From NCBI GenBank assembly GCA_013398295.1, contig VZSF01003005.1, forward strand, positions 1-64,000: 64,000 nt of DNA. The letters run 5' to 3'. This stretch comes from Chionis minor. Taxonomy: Eukaryota; Chordata; Aves; Charadriiformes; Chionididae. This document shows, piece after piece, positions 46,755 through 57,721 of the stretch; within the stretch, counting starts at the first letter, position 1, and each line of letters begins with the position of its first letter. Both the position numbers and the translations under genes were made by a program. Below the pieces are notes generated by a model that was not told where the DNA came from, did not search any database, and saw only the letters and a program-made list of their open reading frames with translations.

Positions 46755-47229
46755 AGTACTGCATCCAGCTCTGGAGTGCCCAGCATAAGAAGGACAAGGA
46801 CCAGCTGGAGCAGAGGAGGCCATGAAGATGATCAGAGGGCTGGAGCCCCTCTGCTATGAAGACAGGCTGAGAGAGTTGGGGTTGTTCAGCCTGGAAAAGA
46901 GAAGGCTTCAGGGTGACCTTATAGCAGCCTTTTAGTATCTAAACGGGGCCTACAAGAAAGCTGGAGAAGGACTTACAAGGGCATGTAGTGACAGAAAGAG
47001 GGGTTTAGATTAGATATCAGGAAGAAATTTTTCACTATAAGGGTGGTGAGACACTGGAACAGGTTGCCCAGGGAAGCCGTGGATGCCCCAACCCTGGAAG
47101 TGTTCAAGGCCAGGCTGGATCGGGCTTTGAGCAACCTAGTCCAGTGAAAGGTGTTGGAATGGCATGGGGCTTGGAACTAGATGGTATAGAAGGTCCCTTC
47201 CAACATAAATCATTCTGTGATTCTATGAT
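46755..47229 (+). mobile_element. CR1 retrotransposon 3' end, sense orientation, with small internal deletion
   Basis: The copy begins in the ORF2 tail (TACTGCATCCAGCTCTGGAG, then GAGAGAGTTGGGGTTGTTCAG) and runs to TTCTGTGATTCTATGA. Between GTGACAGAAAGAGG and GGTTTAGATTAGATATCAGG, the usual ORF2 stretch that reads GACAAGGGGTAATGG in other copies is missing, so a few tens of bases have been lost. Stop codons interrupt the ORF2 frame. The copy is otherwise close to the CR1 pattern seen elsewhere in this window. Confidence 0.94.
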
Positions 47230-50200
47230 ATTACAAGTCCAGGTCTTCAAACCTGTCAGCTCAATTTCTAGCCCTCACTTAGTTTACAAACAGATGAAGA
47301 ATCTGTTCGGCTCTAGGACTGGAGTCAAAGTCAACGGTCACATTCAGTGCAAGTGACTCCAAAACAAGTCTCTAGAGTCAAGGCATGTCAGAGTCTAAGG
47401 AAAACAAGAAATGTAAGACAATTTTGCATAAAATCTATTTGATACAGCCTGCCTTGGTAATAGCTTCATGCTTGTGTCCTGATTTCCATCATTGCAGAGG
47501 CTGCACTTTCACAGTCATGTGCCATACGCTGATGGAATGAGAGGACCACTCTATTGTTCCACGAGTAATTGATCTGAAAACCTCGCTCCTCTGTAAGCAA
47601 AAATCAAGATCTATCCCAATGTACACCATGAGGAAGAATGTCTTGACCTTTAAGCAATAAGGTATCTAGAAGAGTAGTAGTATACAGACCTGATGGCTCA
47701 GATGAAATTTCAAGCAACCTTAGGCAAGAAATTGTGATGCGCTTCAAGGTGCTCCAAGATACACACTAGGAATGTTGCTGTAAATTGTACATTGCGTCTC
47801 TTCTCTAAACCTCTTGCAGATGCTAAAGCTACAAAGCGGGCTTGAGATTTTGGGTCCCTGCACTGATGTCCAAGTTCAAAGTTATCAGTACCAAGAGGTT
47901 CAAGATCTTCCTGTTGCTTAATTATGGGAAGCAGAAGGACATAGGCTTCTTTACAGCATCTTTGTGCTTTCTGAGTTGAGTCTTTTCCATGCAGGTTTCC
48001 TTTAGCCTCTGTTTTACCAGCTGGATTCTCTCATATTACTAGTCTTTGGGGAAAGGAACCTATGTTTTTCAATTGCATATCAAGAAGGGTTTTCAAAACT
48101 GACTTTTAGTCCAATAGCTTTATGAACCAGGCAACAGGATGGCTTGCTTCCCCTTTTCTCCAAGGCAGGGAAAGGAAATATCTGGAGATTAAACACTTAG
48201 TCTACAATGTGATGTTCATGTAGGCAGTAAAAGAATTTCAATTCCACGGTTTCCTCACTATTACTAATGTGTTTAACTGTATCACAAACAGGACAATACT
48301 TTAAGCTGGCAGATTTGAAAAAAAAATGAAGCATAAGAACAGACTTTGCTGTTGCTGGGGAAAGAATGTCCTTGGGCTAAGAAATAAAAAAAATGTCATT
48401 GGCAACTGTTAGGTACAGAAGTATCAATGAGCAAAAAAAAGCAGGAGCTGGAGTAGAACAGAGAGTGAATAACATCTACTGCTGAGATAATTTATTGAAA
48501 GAACTGAAATATAAGGAAACTAGAAATTAGTTTTAAGGCCAAGAGAGCATACAAAAATAGCTTAAATGCTCACTCTTAAGTCAGAAGATGATGAAGGGGA
48601 AACAGGGACAAGAAGGTGCACCTCTGTCTTTGTACCACTAGTGTGGAGCGTGAAGAAGGAGGAGGACATGGAGGACGCATAATGCAGGGGTGATGTTAAA
48701 AGGAAAAAGCCTTCCAGCTCAAGGGCAAAAGATGTGCATTTCACTAGGTTGTACCTATGGGCAATGACACAACAGAGTTAATTCTGCTTTGTTCTGCTTT
48801 ACATACATATGTTTAAAACCGTGAAGCATTCCCCAGATTGGAGACTGGAGACAGAGTCTAGGCTTTTCTGTGGTATACAGTATTTAGGAAGCTGGATGGT
48901 TGGGCTTTTTTTTTTTTTCCTTTTAAGCTCTTTCTCTGGCAGAGCGAATATTGTTTAGTTCACATACAGTGGCCAGCCCCAAGGGGGAGCACAGAAAGCT
49001 CCTCAGCAGAACATCCTGTAATCTGGTGGTTCATGCATTCCCGTGGATGATGGATGTTGAAAGCTTTTCAGGGTGAAAGGTTTCCTACACTTTGTAGATA
49101 AAAGGACAGGAGCAGCAGCAACATCCATTGCTCTGGCTGCCTTTTGAACGAAGGAACTGCCGCCTCAGAACCGAAAGCCATGAATATCAGTCATAAAGCG
49201 GTGAATCCCAGAAGAAGGCACTTAAATCCCAGAGGGGTGGAATTAATGATACTTCTCTGTGCACAGTATTTTTTGTGCAGGCTACTTAGGTATTCAGAGG
49301 GCTGGCGAACACAGACTAGGTCTTAGGCATTTTATGGAGTGCTAAGTGTATATCTGATCCTAAAAATGCTACGTGACACTAACAGTCTGCCAGATCCTGC
49401 TACTCCTGCCAGGCTGAGTAATGCTGAGTAATCCTGATATTAACAGCTGATAAAGAGAGGGGTCAGTAGTTCATTTGACCCAAGCTGGACTTCTAGATAA
49501 GCAAAGATAAATTTCCCAGCTCAGTAGGTCATTTACAAACTGGAATAGCTCTGTTCAGGCCAACTGGAAGTGTAAGGTGCACTGTATTGCACACAGAGGA
49601 AGCAAAAGCTAATGTATTTCAGATTGTGCCTGTCAAGTCCTGATGGCTTTCAAAGGACCCATCCTCATGCTCACCTTTGAGTAAGTCACAGGTGTGTAGT
49701 TTTGCTATTTTCATGCTCCCAAATGCAGAGACAGCAATAGTTCTGGACAGAGTCTTCAAACAGAAAAAGTTCGGTGTTTCTGGCTGAAAACAGAAAAAAA
49801 AAAAAAAAGAAATCAAGATGCAGATGCCTCACAGCAATGTTCTGCTAGTTCTACTAGATGCACCACGTGTCGTATTTGGTACTATGAGCCTAAAGGCATA
49901 AATACCCATTTTGTGATTTGAGCTTGCAGGTTGCACAGGCATATTTTTCTCAAAATTGAAGCAGGGGAAAAAAGTAATCTCTAAAATCATAATTGTGTGC
50001 CTAAAACATATTAGGATACATGGAAATAACATTTTAAGAAATTTAGGTGTTGCCCAACATTGAAAGAAACACAGCAATTTCTAATGGAAGACTGATGATC
50101 ACACACTTTACTACCCGCCCAGTATTAAGAAGCTGTTTGCAAATCAACCTGGGAATCGTGTTTTCTGTCTTTATGACTGACCTCGTAACTTGTTTCTAAG

Positions 50201-50256
50201 GAAAAGACCCTAATTTGTAGTTAAATGTGTTTAAACAATTATGTAGTTTATGATGC
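47230..50256. other. AT-rich intergenic sequence, no gene recognised
   Basis: Between a CR1 copy and the TATA-preceded ORF I see only short open frames and A-rich or T-rich tracts (for example around 48910 and 49793). No known family is recognised. Confidence 0.6.
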
Positions 50257-50266
50257 TATAAAAAGG
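50257..50266 (+). promoter_or_regulatory. TATA-box-like motif upstream of a 99-codon ORF
   Basis: The motif TATAAAAAGG is a near-ideal TATA box. It lies 83 bases before an ATG with A at -3. A start site at the usual ~30 bases downstream would leave a 5' leader of about 50 bases. In AT-rich DNA such a motif can arise by chance, so this is only a candidate promoter. Confidence 0.3.
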
Positions 50267-50339
50267 GTGATGCTGGGTAAGTGAATGTGTCAAAACGTCA
50301 ACCAGCTGAACAGCAAGTCATGTACAAAGATACAGAAAA

Positions 50340-50639
50340 ATGTTTCCAGTGCAGGTGTCTCTGGGAGTTTCACCTTACCCAGCTGAAGATGCCTCCTTGA
50401 GACTTGTGGAAGGGACTCCTGTCACCCGCCTTCAGTCAGTGACCACCCGCCCTGTCAAGAGCTTTTTGATCAAGATGTGCCCCATTTCCAAGATTCCAAT
50501 AAAGCTTGCTCAGCAGCACATTGCTGCAGTCATTCCTGTAACACATTATCCAAAAGAAATCAGCAATGAACAGTCACTGGCAAGTAGGAAGATGTGGAGG
50601 GAGAAAAGAAAACAACAAAGAGAGGCCTGGAGAGCTTGA
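50340..50639 (+). CDS. Hypothetical single-exon ORF of 99 codons
   Basis: An open frame in otherwise AT-rich, stop-dense DNA. It starts MFPVQVSLGVSPYP, contains a neutral middle with PISKIPIKLAQQHIAAVIPV, and ends in a strongly basic tail (SRKMWREKRKQQREAWRA) before TGA at 50637-50639. It has no signal peptide, membrane segment or cysteine pattern that I can assign, and I do not recognise a family. Supporting features are the TATA-like motif 83 bases upstream, A at -3 of the ATG, and locally higher GC than the flanks. An ATTAAA hexamer lies at 50810-50815. An alternative reading is an internal exon of a longer transcript, since TTTCCAGTGCAG at 50342-50353 resembles a splice acceptor. It may also be a chance ORF or an old gene fragment. 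Confidence 0.25.
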   Translation: MFPVQVSLGVSPYPAEDASLRLVEGTPVTRLQSVTTRPVKSFLIKMCPISKIPIKLAQQHIAAVIPVTHYPKEISNEQSLASRKMWREKRKQQREAWRA

Positions 50640-50956
50640 ACACTACTATTTTTCGCTTGATCAAAAGAACATGATCCTTAAAAGATCCATGGTGGGTTAG
50701 GAGAAAACCCTAACCATATTTTTTCAGTATGAAGAAAAATCCATCTGCACTAGTTGAGACAGACTTCATCAGAAAACTCCAGTTTCTCCATCCCAGTAAA
50801 ACTCCAGTGATTAAAAAAATATCATTATGAACTCTTTCCCTGATGCAAATTAGAACCTGACACTGTCATCCAGACAGACTGCAGAGCTGGACCGTGTGGA
50901 TTTCTAGGTGGGAATAACTCAGCAGAAAAGCAGGGTGCTTCAGATCTGCTACTGGA

Positions 50957-51035
50957 GAGTCACTGAATAATTGAGGTTGGTAAGGATCTCTGATGGTCAT
51001 CTACTCCAATCCCCAGCTCAAAGCAAGGCCAGCTT
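50957..51035 (-). mobile_element. CR1 3' end fragment, old, antisense
   Basis: The + strand reads ACTGAATAATTGAGGTTGGTAAGGATCTCTGATGGTCATC, then CTACTCCAATCCCCAGCTCAAAGCAAGGCCAG. This is a diverged reverse complement of the CR1 3' end (hallmarks GAGGTTGG, GGTCATC, TCCAA-CCC). Divergence is clearly greater than in the copies at 14.7, 22.5 and 46.8 kb. Confidence 0.7.
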
Positions 51036-51394
51036 CAAAGATGTGTATGGCAGGGAGCTTTATTTCTTTTTAATTAGTACAGAGCCTGTCCAGAACTAGT
51101 AACATACATTATACTGGAAGCACCATCATTTTGCACTATAGATGTAAACTGAACAACAGGTTTGCTGGTGTTATTGAAGATCCAACGGCACCTTTTCTAT
51201 GCTAAGTGTACAGTTCTTAATGCATTAACCCCAGAAGCCAGAACCAGAGTTGGAAAGGTTCCCACTGGGCTGCTCAGCCACTGTCCCCATCCTGAAGCGG
51301 GATCAACTCAGCATAAGTAAATTGTGACATATTTTTCTATCTTGTTCCAGAAATGTATAGTAATAAAGATCCAAAAGCTCCATTTGAGTCCATC

Positions 51395-51840
51395 CAAATC
51401 CTTAATTATCACCAGCATTCTTTAGAAAGGCTTGCTTAGCATTGTACCTAGTTAGACCTTGCTGAAATTTAAGCCCCTGTCTTCCCATTCTGTCTCCAGG
51501 GGACCTGTAGAGCAGTTTATTACCATCTTTATGACAGCCCATTTCATAATGGATGGCTGCTTTTAGATTGTCTCCTCAGTCTTCTCAAGGTTAAATGACT
51601 TACATTCTTTCAGTCTTTCCTCACAGGTGATATTGTCTACAGCTCTGATCATTCTTGTTGCTCCTACAGATTCCTGTTGCTCCACATCTTTTCTGAAATG
51701 CAGTTCTGAAAATTGGGCAGAGCATTAAACTGAGCCCTTGTTGGGGCTGAAGTGAGTAGAGGGATTGATTATACTTGATACAGTCTTGATCACTAGTTAT
51801 ATTCTTGGTCACTCTGCAAACACCTGCAAATCCCCAAGGC
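51395..51840 (-). mobile_element. Old CR1 ORF2 tail fragment, antisense
   Basis: The + strand carries reverse-complement phrases typical of old CR1 ORF2 ends: CTGAAATTTAAGCCCCTGTC, TCTCCTCAGTCTTCTCAAGG, TTCTTTCAGTCTTTCCTCAC, ATTCTTGTTGCTCCTACAG, CTCCACATCTTTTCTGAAAT. It has the orientation and order expected if it belongs to the same insertion as the fragment at 50957-51035. The sequence between them is too diverged to recognise or was inserted later. Confidence 0.75.
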
Positions 51841-54104
51841 TTTTCCTGAAATTGATACCTAACTAGCTGTTCCCTACATTTGGGGAAATATGTTGCCTAC
51901 ATTTGGATAGCTAACTGTTTTTGCTTATGTGTGAACCTCACTCATCCTCACTGAATTGCTTCTTTTTATTCATTTTATGCTATCATTCCACTGTGTTGAA
52001 ATCCTTTTGAATTATAAAGCTGTTGGCCAGAAGGGTTTAAAGGAAGATTTAAATTCTACAAAAGCAATATAAACAAGACTCAGAAGCTTCCCAGAAAACA
52101 GAGAGATGACTCATTATCAGAAAAATATCTGTTTTATTTTGCAATTATAAATGTCTGAATAATGAATGGCCCAGACTGGAGGGGTAAGATGAATTAAGGA
52201 GGTGACTACCAATCTGATTACCAAGGAATAGAAGGTGTTAAGGGATATGCAGAATGCCAGGAGAAGATTAAAGTTTAGGTCATGTATGAGAAGGAAGAAG
52301 TGAAAGGACTAAAAAAAATTCAGCTCCAAAAGAAAAATCAGACACATCACAAGCCATAGTATCAGAAACAACACAACACGGCCAGAGAATTTGACTAAAG
52401 CCCAACATTTACAACACTTTTTTAACCTCATCTGTGACCCACGGAGGCCCCAAGGGAAGATGTTGACTTCTCCCAGCTCATTTGTTACAAAAGCTCATTA
52501 TATTTAAAGAAAAACCTCCCTGGGAAGCTTATATAATTTAACATCACAGCTCTAGTGAATGGATGGGAAGATAAACAGAGATGGGAATTGCTGGCAGGCA
52601 AGTAGCGTAGCCCAGCTTTCAAACTGCTGCAGAATTTATTCGTTGTGAAGAAATGAAGTTCTTATAGGTGTCCTTCATGTGCAGTTTGGAGTCAATCCTC
52701 AGTGTGAGCTGGCTTTGGGGTGCAGCTTAAGAGTTAAAAAGATAAGGAAAAACAAATTCTGGGAGAAGTCCTGAGGAGACTTGTCTTCTTCATCTAACCA
52801 GATAGCAACAAGACATTTAGGATAAAGCAGCAATGAACTAATTTCTGGACTCAGCTGGATGTGGACTAATGGATCAATACAAAGATGCCAAGGTAATCCA
52901 GAGAGAAACTTAATTTTGCCTCAGCCAATTCTGTGCAGAAATGCGGTCTAACAGGCAGCAGCCACTTGTGGGGAGGATGGAGGTTCATTCTCAGGAGCTG
53001 GTAAGTATAGTTCTCTGCTTAACACACAAATTGGAAAATGGGATTGTAATCTGATGCATGACACTTTTGAATAATTAGAAGTGAGAAATTCAGTGTGCAC
53101 AGCAGATGAATCTGCCAAAAAATGAAGGGGGGAAAAAAAGAGAGAATTTCTACAGTCAGTTTTTGATACCATGGAAAAATGGATCATGGAATGACAAACT
53201 ACAGTAAAGATAGAGTTATCTAGAAAGTAATCTCCAAAATGCCCTAAATGCATAAATGGCATGCCAAATGGTACAGGGAAGCAAGCTGAGGGCCTAAAGG
53301 TTAGAGGTAGAAAGATAAGCAATCTTTCTTTTTTTTAAAAAAACCCCAAACTTGTGGACAATTAATAGAGTTTTATGACCAATAGTAACAGTACCTATGA
53401 AGTGCAGGGCAAAGATTGGCAATGGATTACAATATCAGTGTAGACGGCAAAAGCTGAGGAAGAAAGAATCTAAAAATTATCCAACTATATCTCCTTGAAT
53501 GGAGAAGGTGACATGGAAAATGCACCAAAAATGTGTAAATGTTGGCTGGAAGTTGGACCTCTAGAATTCAAAACACAAGCAGAGAGGATAACAAATTGCT
53601 TGGACTTACAGTGGGTAATAAAGACACACTTGATAACATGAGAGGGTCTTACAAATATGAGCACTTCAAAGACGTCTCAAGAGAGCCATCTGAATATAGG
53701 CTACTGTTTTCAGTAGAGATGAGCTGGTCAGGCTGGGGAAGTTTCCCCGGAAGGCCAAGATAGGACATGATTGAAACTTATTTTAAATCCCAGAGACACT
53801 CTGCCTACTAAAACTATTGCAGCAAATAAGAGCTGATTCCTTTCCACTCTCTGAATGTTTCTGACAACCTGTTAACACCAAAAGGAAGTATGCCAGCCAA
53901 AAGTGAGCCCATGAGCCAGGGAATATAGTAAATGCTGGCACGGAATGAGGCAACACAGGTGGGAAGGAGGAATGAAATCCCAAAACATTTCTGGGGCTTC
54001 TGGTATGGCACTGCATATTTTAATGTGGTACAGCAGAATATTTGAAGGGAATTTCTGGTTTACCTTTCAACTGGATGACTGCTGTTGTCCAACTGAAGAA
54101 TGAC
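51841..54104. other. AT-rich intergenic sequence, no gene recognised
   Basis: Only short open frames and simple tracts are present. A stretch near 53715-53790 (GAGATGAGCTGGTCAGGCTG, then GACATGATTGAAACTTAT) vaguely resembles the middle of a CR1 ORF2 tail, but it is too diverged to call. Confidence 0.55.
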
Positions 54105-54240
54105 ATAGGATCACAGGAAAATTCAGGCTGGATGGGACCTCAGGAGTTCTCTAGTCCAACTTCCTACTCCAAGTAGGGTGAGCTATGACGTCAAAACCAG
54201 GTTACTCGGGGATTTATTCAGTCTGGTCTTCTGAAGGTGA
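54105..54240 (-). mobile_element. CR1 3' end fragment, antisense
   Basis: The + strand reads ATAGGATCACAGGAAAATTC, then GGCTGGATGGGACCTCAGGAG and TCTAGTCCAACTTCCTACTC. This is the reverse complement of a CR1 3' end, followed by AACCAGGTTACTCGGGGATT. The match weakens after about 54215. The copy is moderately diverged. Confidence 0.8.
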
Positions 54241-56900
54241 AGCAAGAATAGCCCTTTTAGGCCATTGAGGAAACATGTCAGGAAGACGTAATACAATCTT
54301 CAGCCCATTCTTTGGCCTCCTTTTCAAATCAGATTAAACAAGAAAATGAGACATCAGGTTCTGTGAGCTCCCCAAAATGAAATGAGTTTACTTTTAAGGG
54401 CTTTTTCATAAACATTACCAAGAACAAATGATGTCCTGGATGCTCTAGCAGATTCATTCTCTTAATTTACTCTCAGTTTTCAAAAACTGAGAGGTTTCCC
54501 ACACGTGCATGTTTAAAACGTCTCGCTCATAAAATCTGAGACCAGTGTTTGAACTATGGTTATTATCAAGTTGGACCAACACTCATTCAAGATTCAAGTC
54601 CTGAGCAGGTATGTATTGGTCATGCCCTGCCAGTGCAAATGCCAGCTCCATTTCTCACAGACACTGAGGTTTTTTTTGAATAGTGTTCCGTCCCCACTAC
54701 TCCGTATGGAAAATGAAAAGATTTACAGATGATCTAAGCAAAGATTCAGGCCACCAAAAACACAACCAAAATGGAACCCAAAGACACAAATCAGTTCAAA
54801 AGGGGCTATCATTATGTTCAGACAATCTATTATTGAAATTTCTGCCCACAAAAGATAATTGAAGCTGAGCAGAGCTAGCTGTTCCTCTCTCCCCATATAT
54901 TTTGTCATCTCCCACACTCATTGATCAGTACTGTTGTAAGGTTCTGCACTTCAAGCAGGAGTTTTGTTTCTTGCTCTCCCAGTACCTCTTCATAGGCTGT
55001 GAGAAAAAGGGAATCATTTTAGAGATTAGATGGAGGGTTTTAAGGATTGAAAAGGGCTCTTATGATTGCTCCTGCTCCAGGCTACCCACGTTCTACAGTC
55101 CCTTTCAGGCAGAATCAAAATAACCTGAAAAGGTGGTCATTTGTTATAATAAGGGTCTTGAGTTCTCTGGTGTGAAATTATTGTGCCACCCAAAAGGAAT
55201 TCCTGGCAGTCATCAAATACAGAATATTTTCACCTGTATTTATTTTTGAGGAAATTTGTGGTCAGGACTGGCCCTGCTTCCCTATAATGGCTCTTTAGAT
55301 TCAGGCATGCTGCAGGGTAGCTTGCCTGGAGTTTGGAAAAACTGCAGAGCCCTGATTTTACAGTTATACATAGATCAGCACCCAAGTGTGGTAAAACTGA
55401 TGCCTTGTCCAGAGGACCTTCTTGGGAAATGAATTGCAAACACTATCCTATCTCAAGCAGCTTGTTCAAGGAAATTACTGCCGTGCTAAAAAGATATATA
55501 CTTCTGCAGTTCCACAATTTGAAAAATACAACTGTCTCCAAAACCTATGTTGCCATACAGGATAGAAGACAGTGGGAATAGATTGCAAAGTAAAAGAAAT
55601 TGTCCCAAAGACTCAGCACTCTTCTCAATTTTAGTCCTTTCTTCTCAAAAGCAGGAAGAAAAGTTGTAAAAGCAGAAGGGGCTAACCTGGTGCCCAGAGG
55701 AGCTCACAGTCCCTCTCTGGGACACAAGGAGAACAAAATATAAACTTTGTCCAATGTATGACAACCTATACAAAGTGCATGGGTCTGGGGAACTGTGACT
55801 GACAGTCTTCTGTGAAGGGCTGTGTTTGAAAATTTGTTCTGTATGGTGACCTATGCATTTCTGTAGCTTCATATTTGAACAGATGTCAGTTCACAGGACA
55901 GGATCAAGGTTCTTTATGTTCTTAAATGTCTCTTTGTTTTTTGTTAGGCTGAAGGGTAAGCCTAGTATTGTTCAGGACTTGAAAAAAATACACTGTCTAT
56001 CTAGTTTAAAAGTATGCATCCTAAGAAACATACACAAGGTGGAAATCAGTTGGGGAACATACAAAAAATGTGGACCTCTTTCATATAGTAGTAAGGTTAG
56101 CAATGTAGTGTAAGAGAAGCAAGGCTTAATTAGTACAGGCCCCCTGAAAACAGCATATCTTCAAAAGGAGTGAAAGAGATGAGAGAGTAGAACATTTCAC
56201 ACTTACTCAATGCCATTGCAAACACAGAAGATCTGAAAATGGCAAAAAGTAGAAGAAAATTCATGCAATTCATGCATGTTGGAAAGGTGGAACCAGACCC
56301 TCTGCTTGCATGACCTGGTGCAGTTCCACAGCCATGCAGGCTGGACTCTCTCCCCCAGCCAAAAAGCTGACCCCCAGTTAATGTGTACAAGGTTCTGACT
56401 TTGCTTATATGACCACTGCTAAATTTAAAACTATAAGAATCACTTTTTAGAAATGACTGACTCACTGCAGCTGATAGGTTACTTACGTACCTCAAACCAG
56501 GAGAATATGATTAATATGGACCATAAGGAAACAATGTTCAATAATTTAATGTCTTTAAGCACAATGCAGAATTGTTTAATGATACAAATTAAAACTGCTG
56601 CAACATCCCTGTAACTATACACTTTTAAAATTTAAATTATATTACTTTGTTCATTTGAGCTCTAATGCTGAAAGATACTGGATACCTCTAATAAGTTTTG
56701 TGCTTGAATTCAACTTCTAAATAATTACAAGACTTTGAGGACAGTTTCATATTCCACAAGCACAGAGGCAGAGTTTGGCAACCAGTAATGTTATGAAACA
56801 AACCCATTTAAAGAAAAAACTCTAGAGAAAAACAAAATATCAATAACAAATCCAAACATTGAAGTCGAAGCCTGAATTCTAAAAAATATAAAGCTGAATC
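54241..56900. other. AT-rich intergenic sequence, no gene recognised
   Basis: No exon, repeat family or RNA gene recognised. It may include distal POLN 3' UTR on the - strand if a far cleavage site is used; one ATTAAA in - orientation lies at 56545-56550. Confidence 0.5.
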
Positions 56901-57652
56901 CTGAAATTTATCTAAACAATATTTAGCAATACATCAGTAATAAAAATAATATATTAGGCAAAACTATAATACTTCCTCTAAAGTATGCTAAAGCTACAGT
57001 GCACAAACTGAGTTTGAAATTAACTGAATTTACAACAATCTGGTTATTTTTAATGCATTTAGGCATCCAGTTTTGTTCACCTGTTTTGCTCCAAATCCCT
57101 AAATATAAATTAAGGTGGAGAGTCTTCATTTCCAAAGAACTCTTTTTCTAAGTCTGTGGGATGTGACATTTAATATGCAATGCAAACCAAGCAGCTACCT
57201 TCTACTCACAAAATACAGAATAAGCCGAACACAACAGTTAAGCACTTGCTGACACAGTTCAAACAGTCCCAGATTAGAAATATTTTTACACAAGCAGTTC
57301 ACAAAATATTTAAAATTAAAGTCTAAACATCCATCTATCTTAAATATATTTGTCATGTTCCCAAAGGGTTAATATTGTCTTGCCTCATTTCTTACATGTA
57401 GTAATTTAGCTCTGAACAAAAGCAGTTCCCTGCTGGTTACCTTGGCTAAAGGAAACACAATGAACTGGTAAAAACCAGTTTTATCTCACTGCTGTTGCCT
57501 AGGGCTACAGACAAAATGAAGTAAAAAAATTCACATGCAGAGTATTAGGTGCTTATGAAAGATCCAGCAGCGCTGTTGCCTAGTGATTCAGTGAGGAATC
57601 AGCATAGGCCAATGAGGTGTACGGGTACTGAATAACATCCCCGATGACTGCT
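56901..57652 (-). other. POLN: POLN 3' UTR (inferred, extent unknown)
   Basis: DNA immediately downstream of the POLN stop codon on the - strand. It is AT-rich with no long ORF. No AATAAA was found on the - strand close to the stop, but the variant ATTAAA occurs (57169-57174 and 57049-57054, seen as TTTAAT on the + strand). The true end is not determined. Confidence 0.4.
57169..57174 (-). terminator. ATTAAA polyadenylation hexamer, candidate POLN 3' end
   Basis: The + strand TTTAAT reads ATTAAA on the - strand, about 480 bases after the POLN stop codon. It is the first common polyadenylation variant that I find after the stop. The hexamer is frequent in AT-rich DNA, so confidence is low. Confidence 0.25.
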
Positions 57653-57721
57653 TTACATCTCCTGCAATTCTGTCATACACCCCCATGATTTCCCAGTGGT
57701 AAGAATCACTTTCAAGGGAAC
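57653..57721 (-). CDS. POLN: POLN last coding exon: C-terminus of DNA polymerase nu
   Basis: Terminal coding exon of DNA polymerase nu, an A-family polymerase linked to translesion synthesis and crosslink or recombination repair in the nucleus. On the - strand a strong acceptor (a T-rich tract then TTTTTTCCTGACAG) is followed in phase 0 by 22 codons, VPLKVILTTGKSWG then CMTELQEM, and a TAA at 57655-57653. VPLKV-(x)4-GKSWG is the family-A C-terminal strand and Gly-x-Ser-Trp-Gly motif, and it matches the human POLN end as I recall it. The other two frames also stay open for part of this exon, but they lack the family match. The protein ends 8 residues after SWG, whereas I recall a longer tail in human POLN. 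Confidence 0.9.
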   Translation of the reverse strand, partial: VPLKVILTTGKSWGCMTELQEM

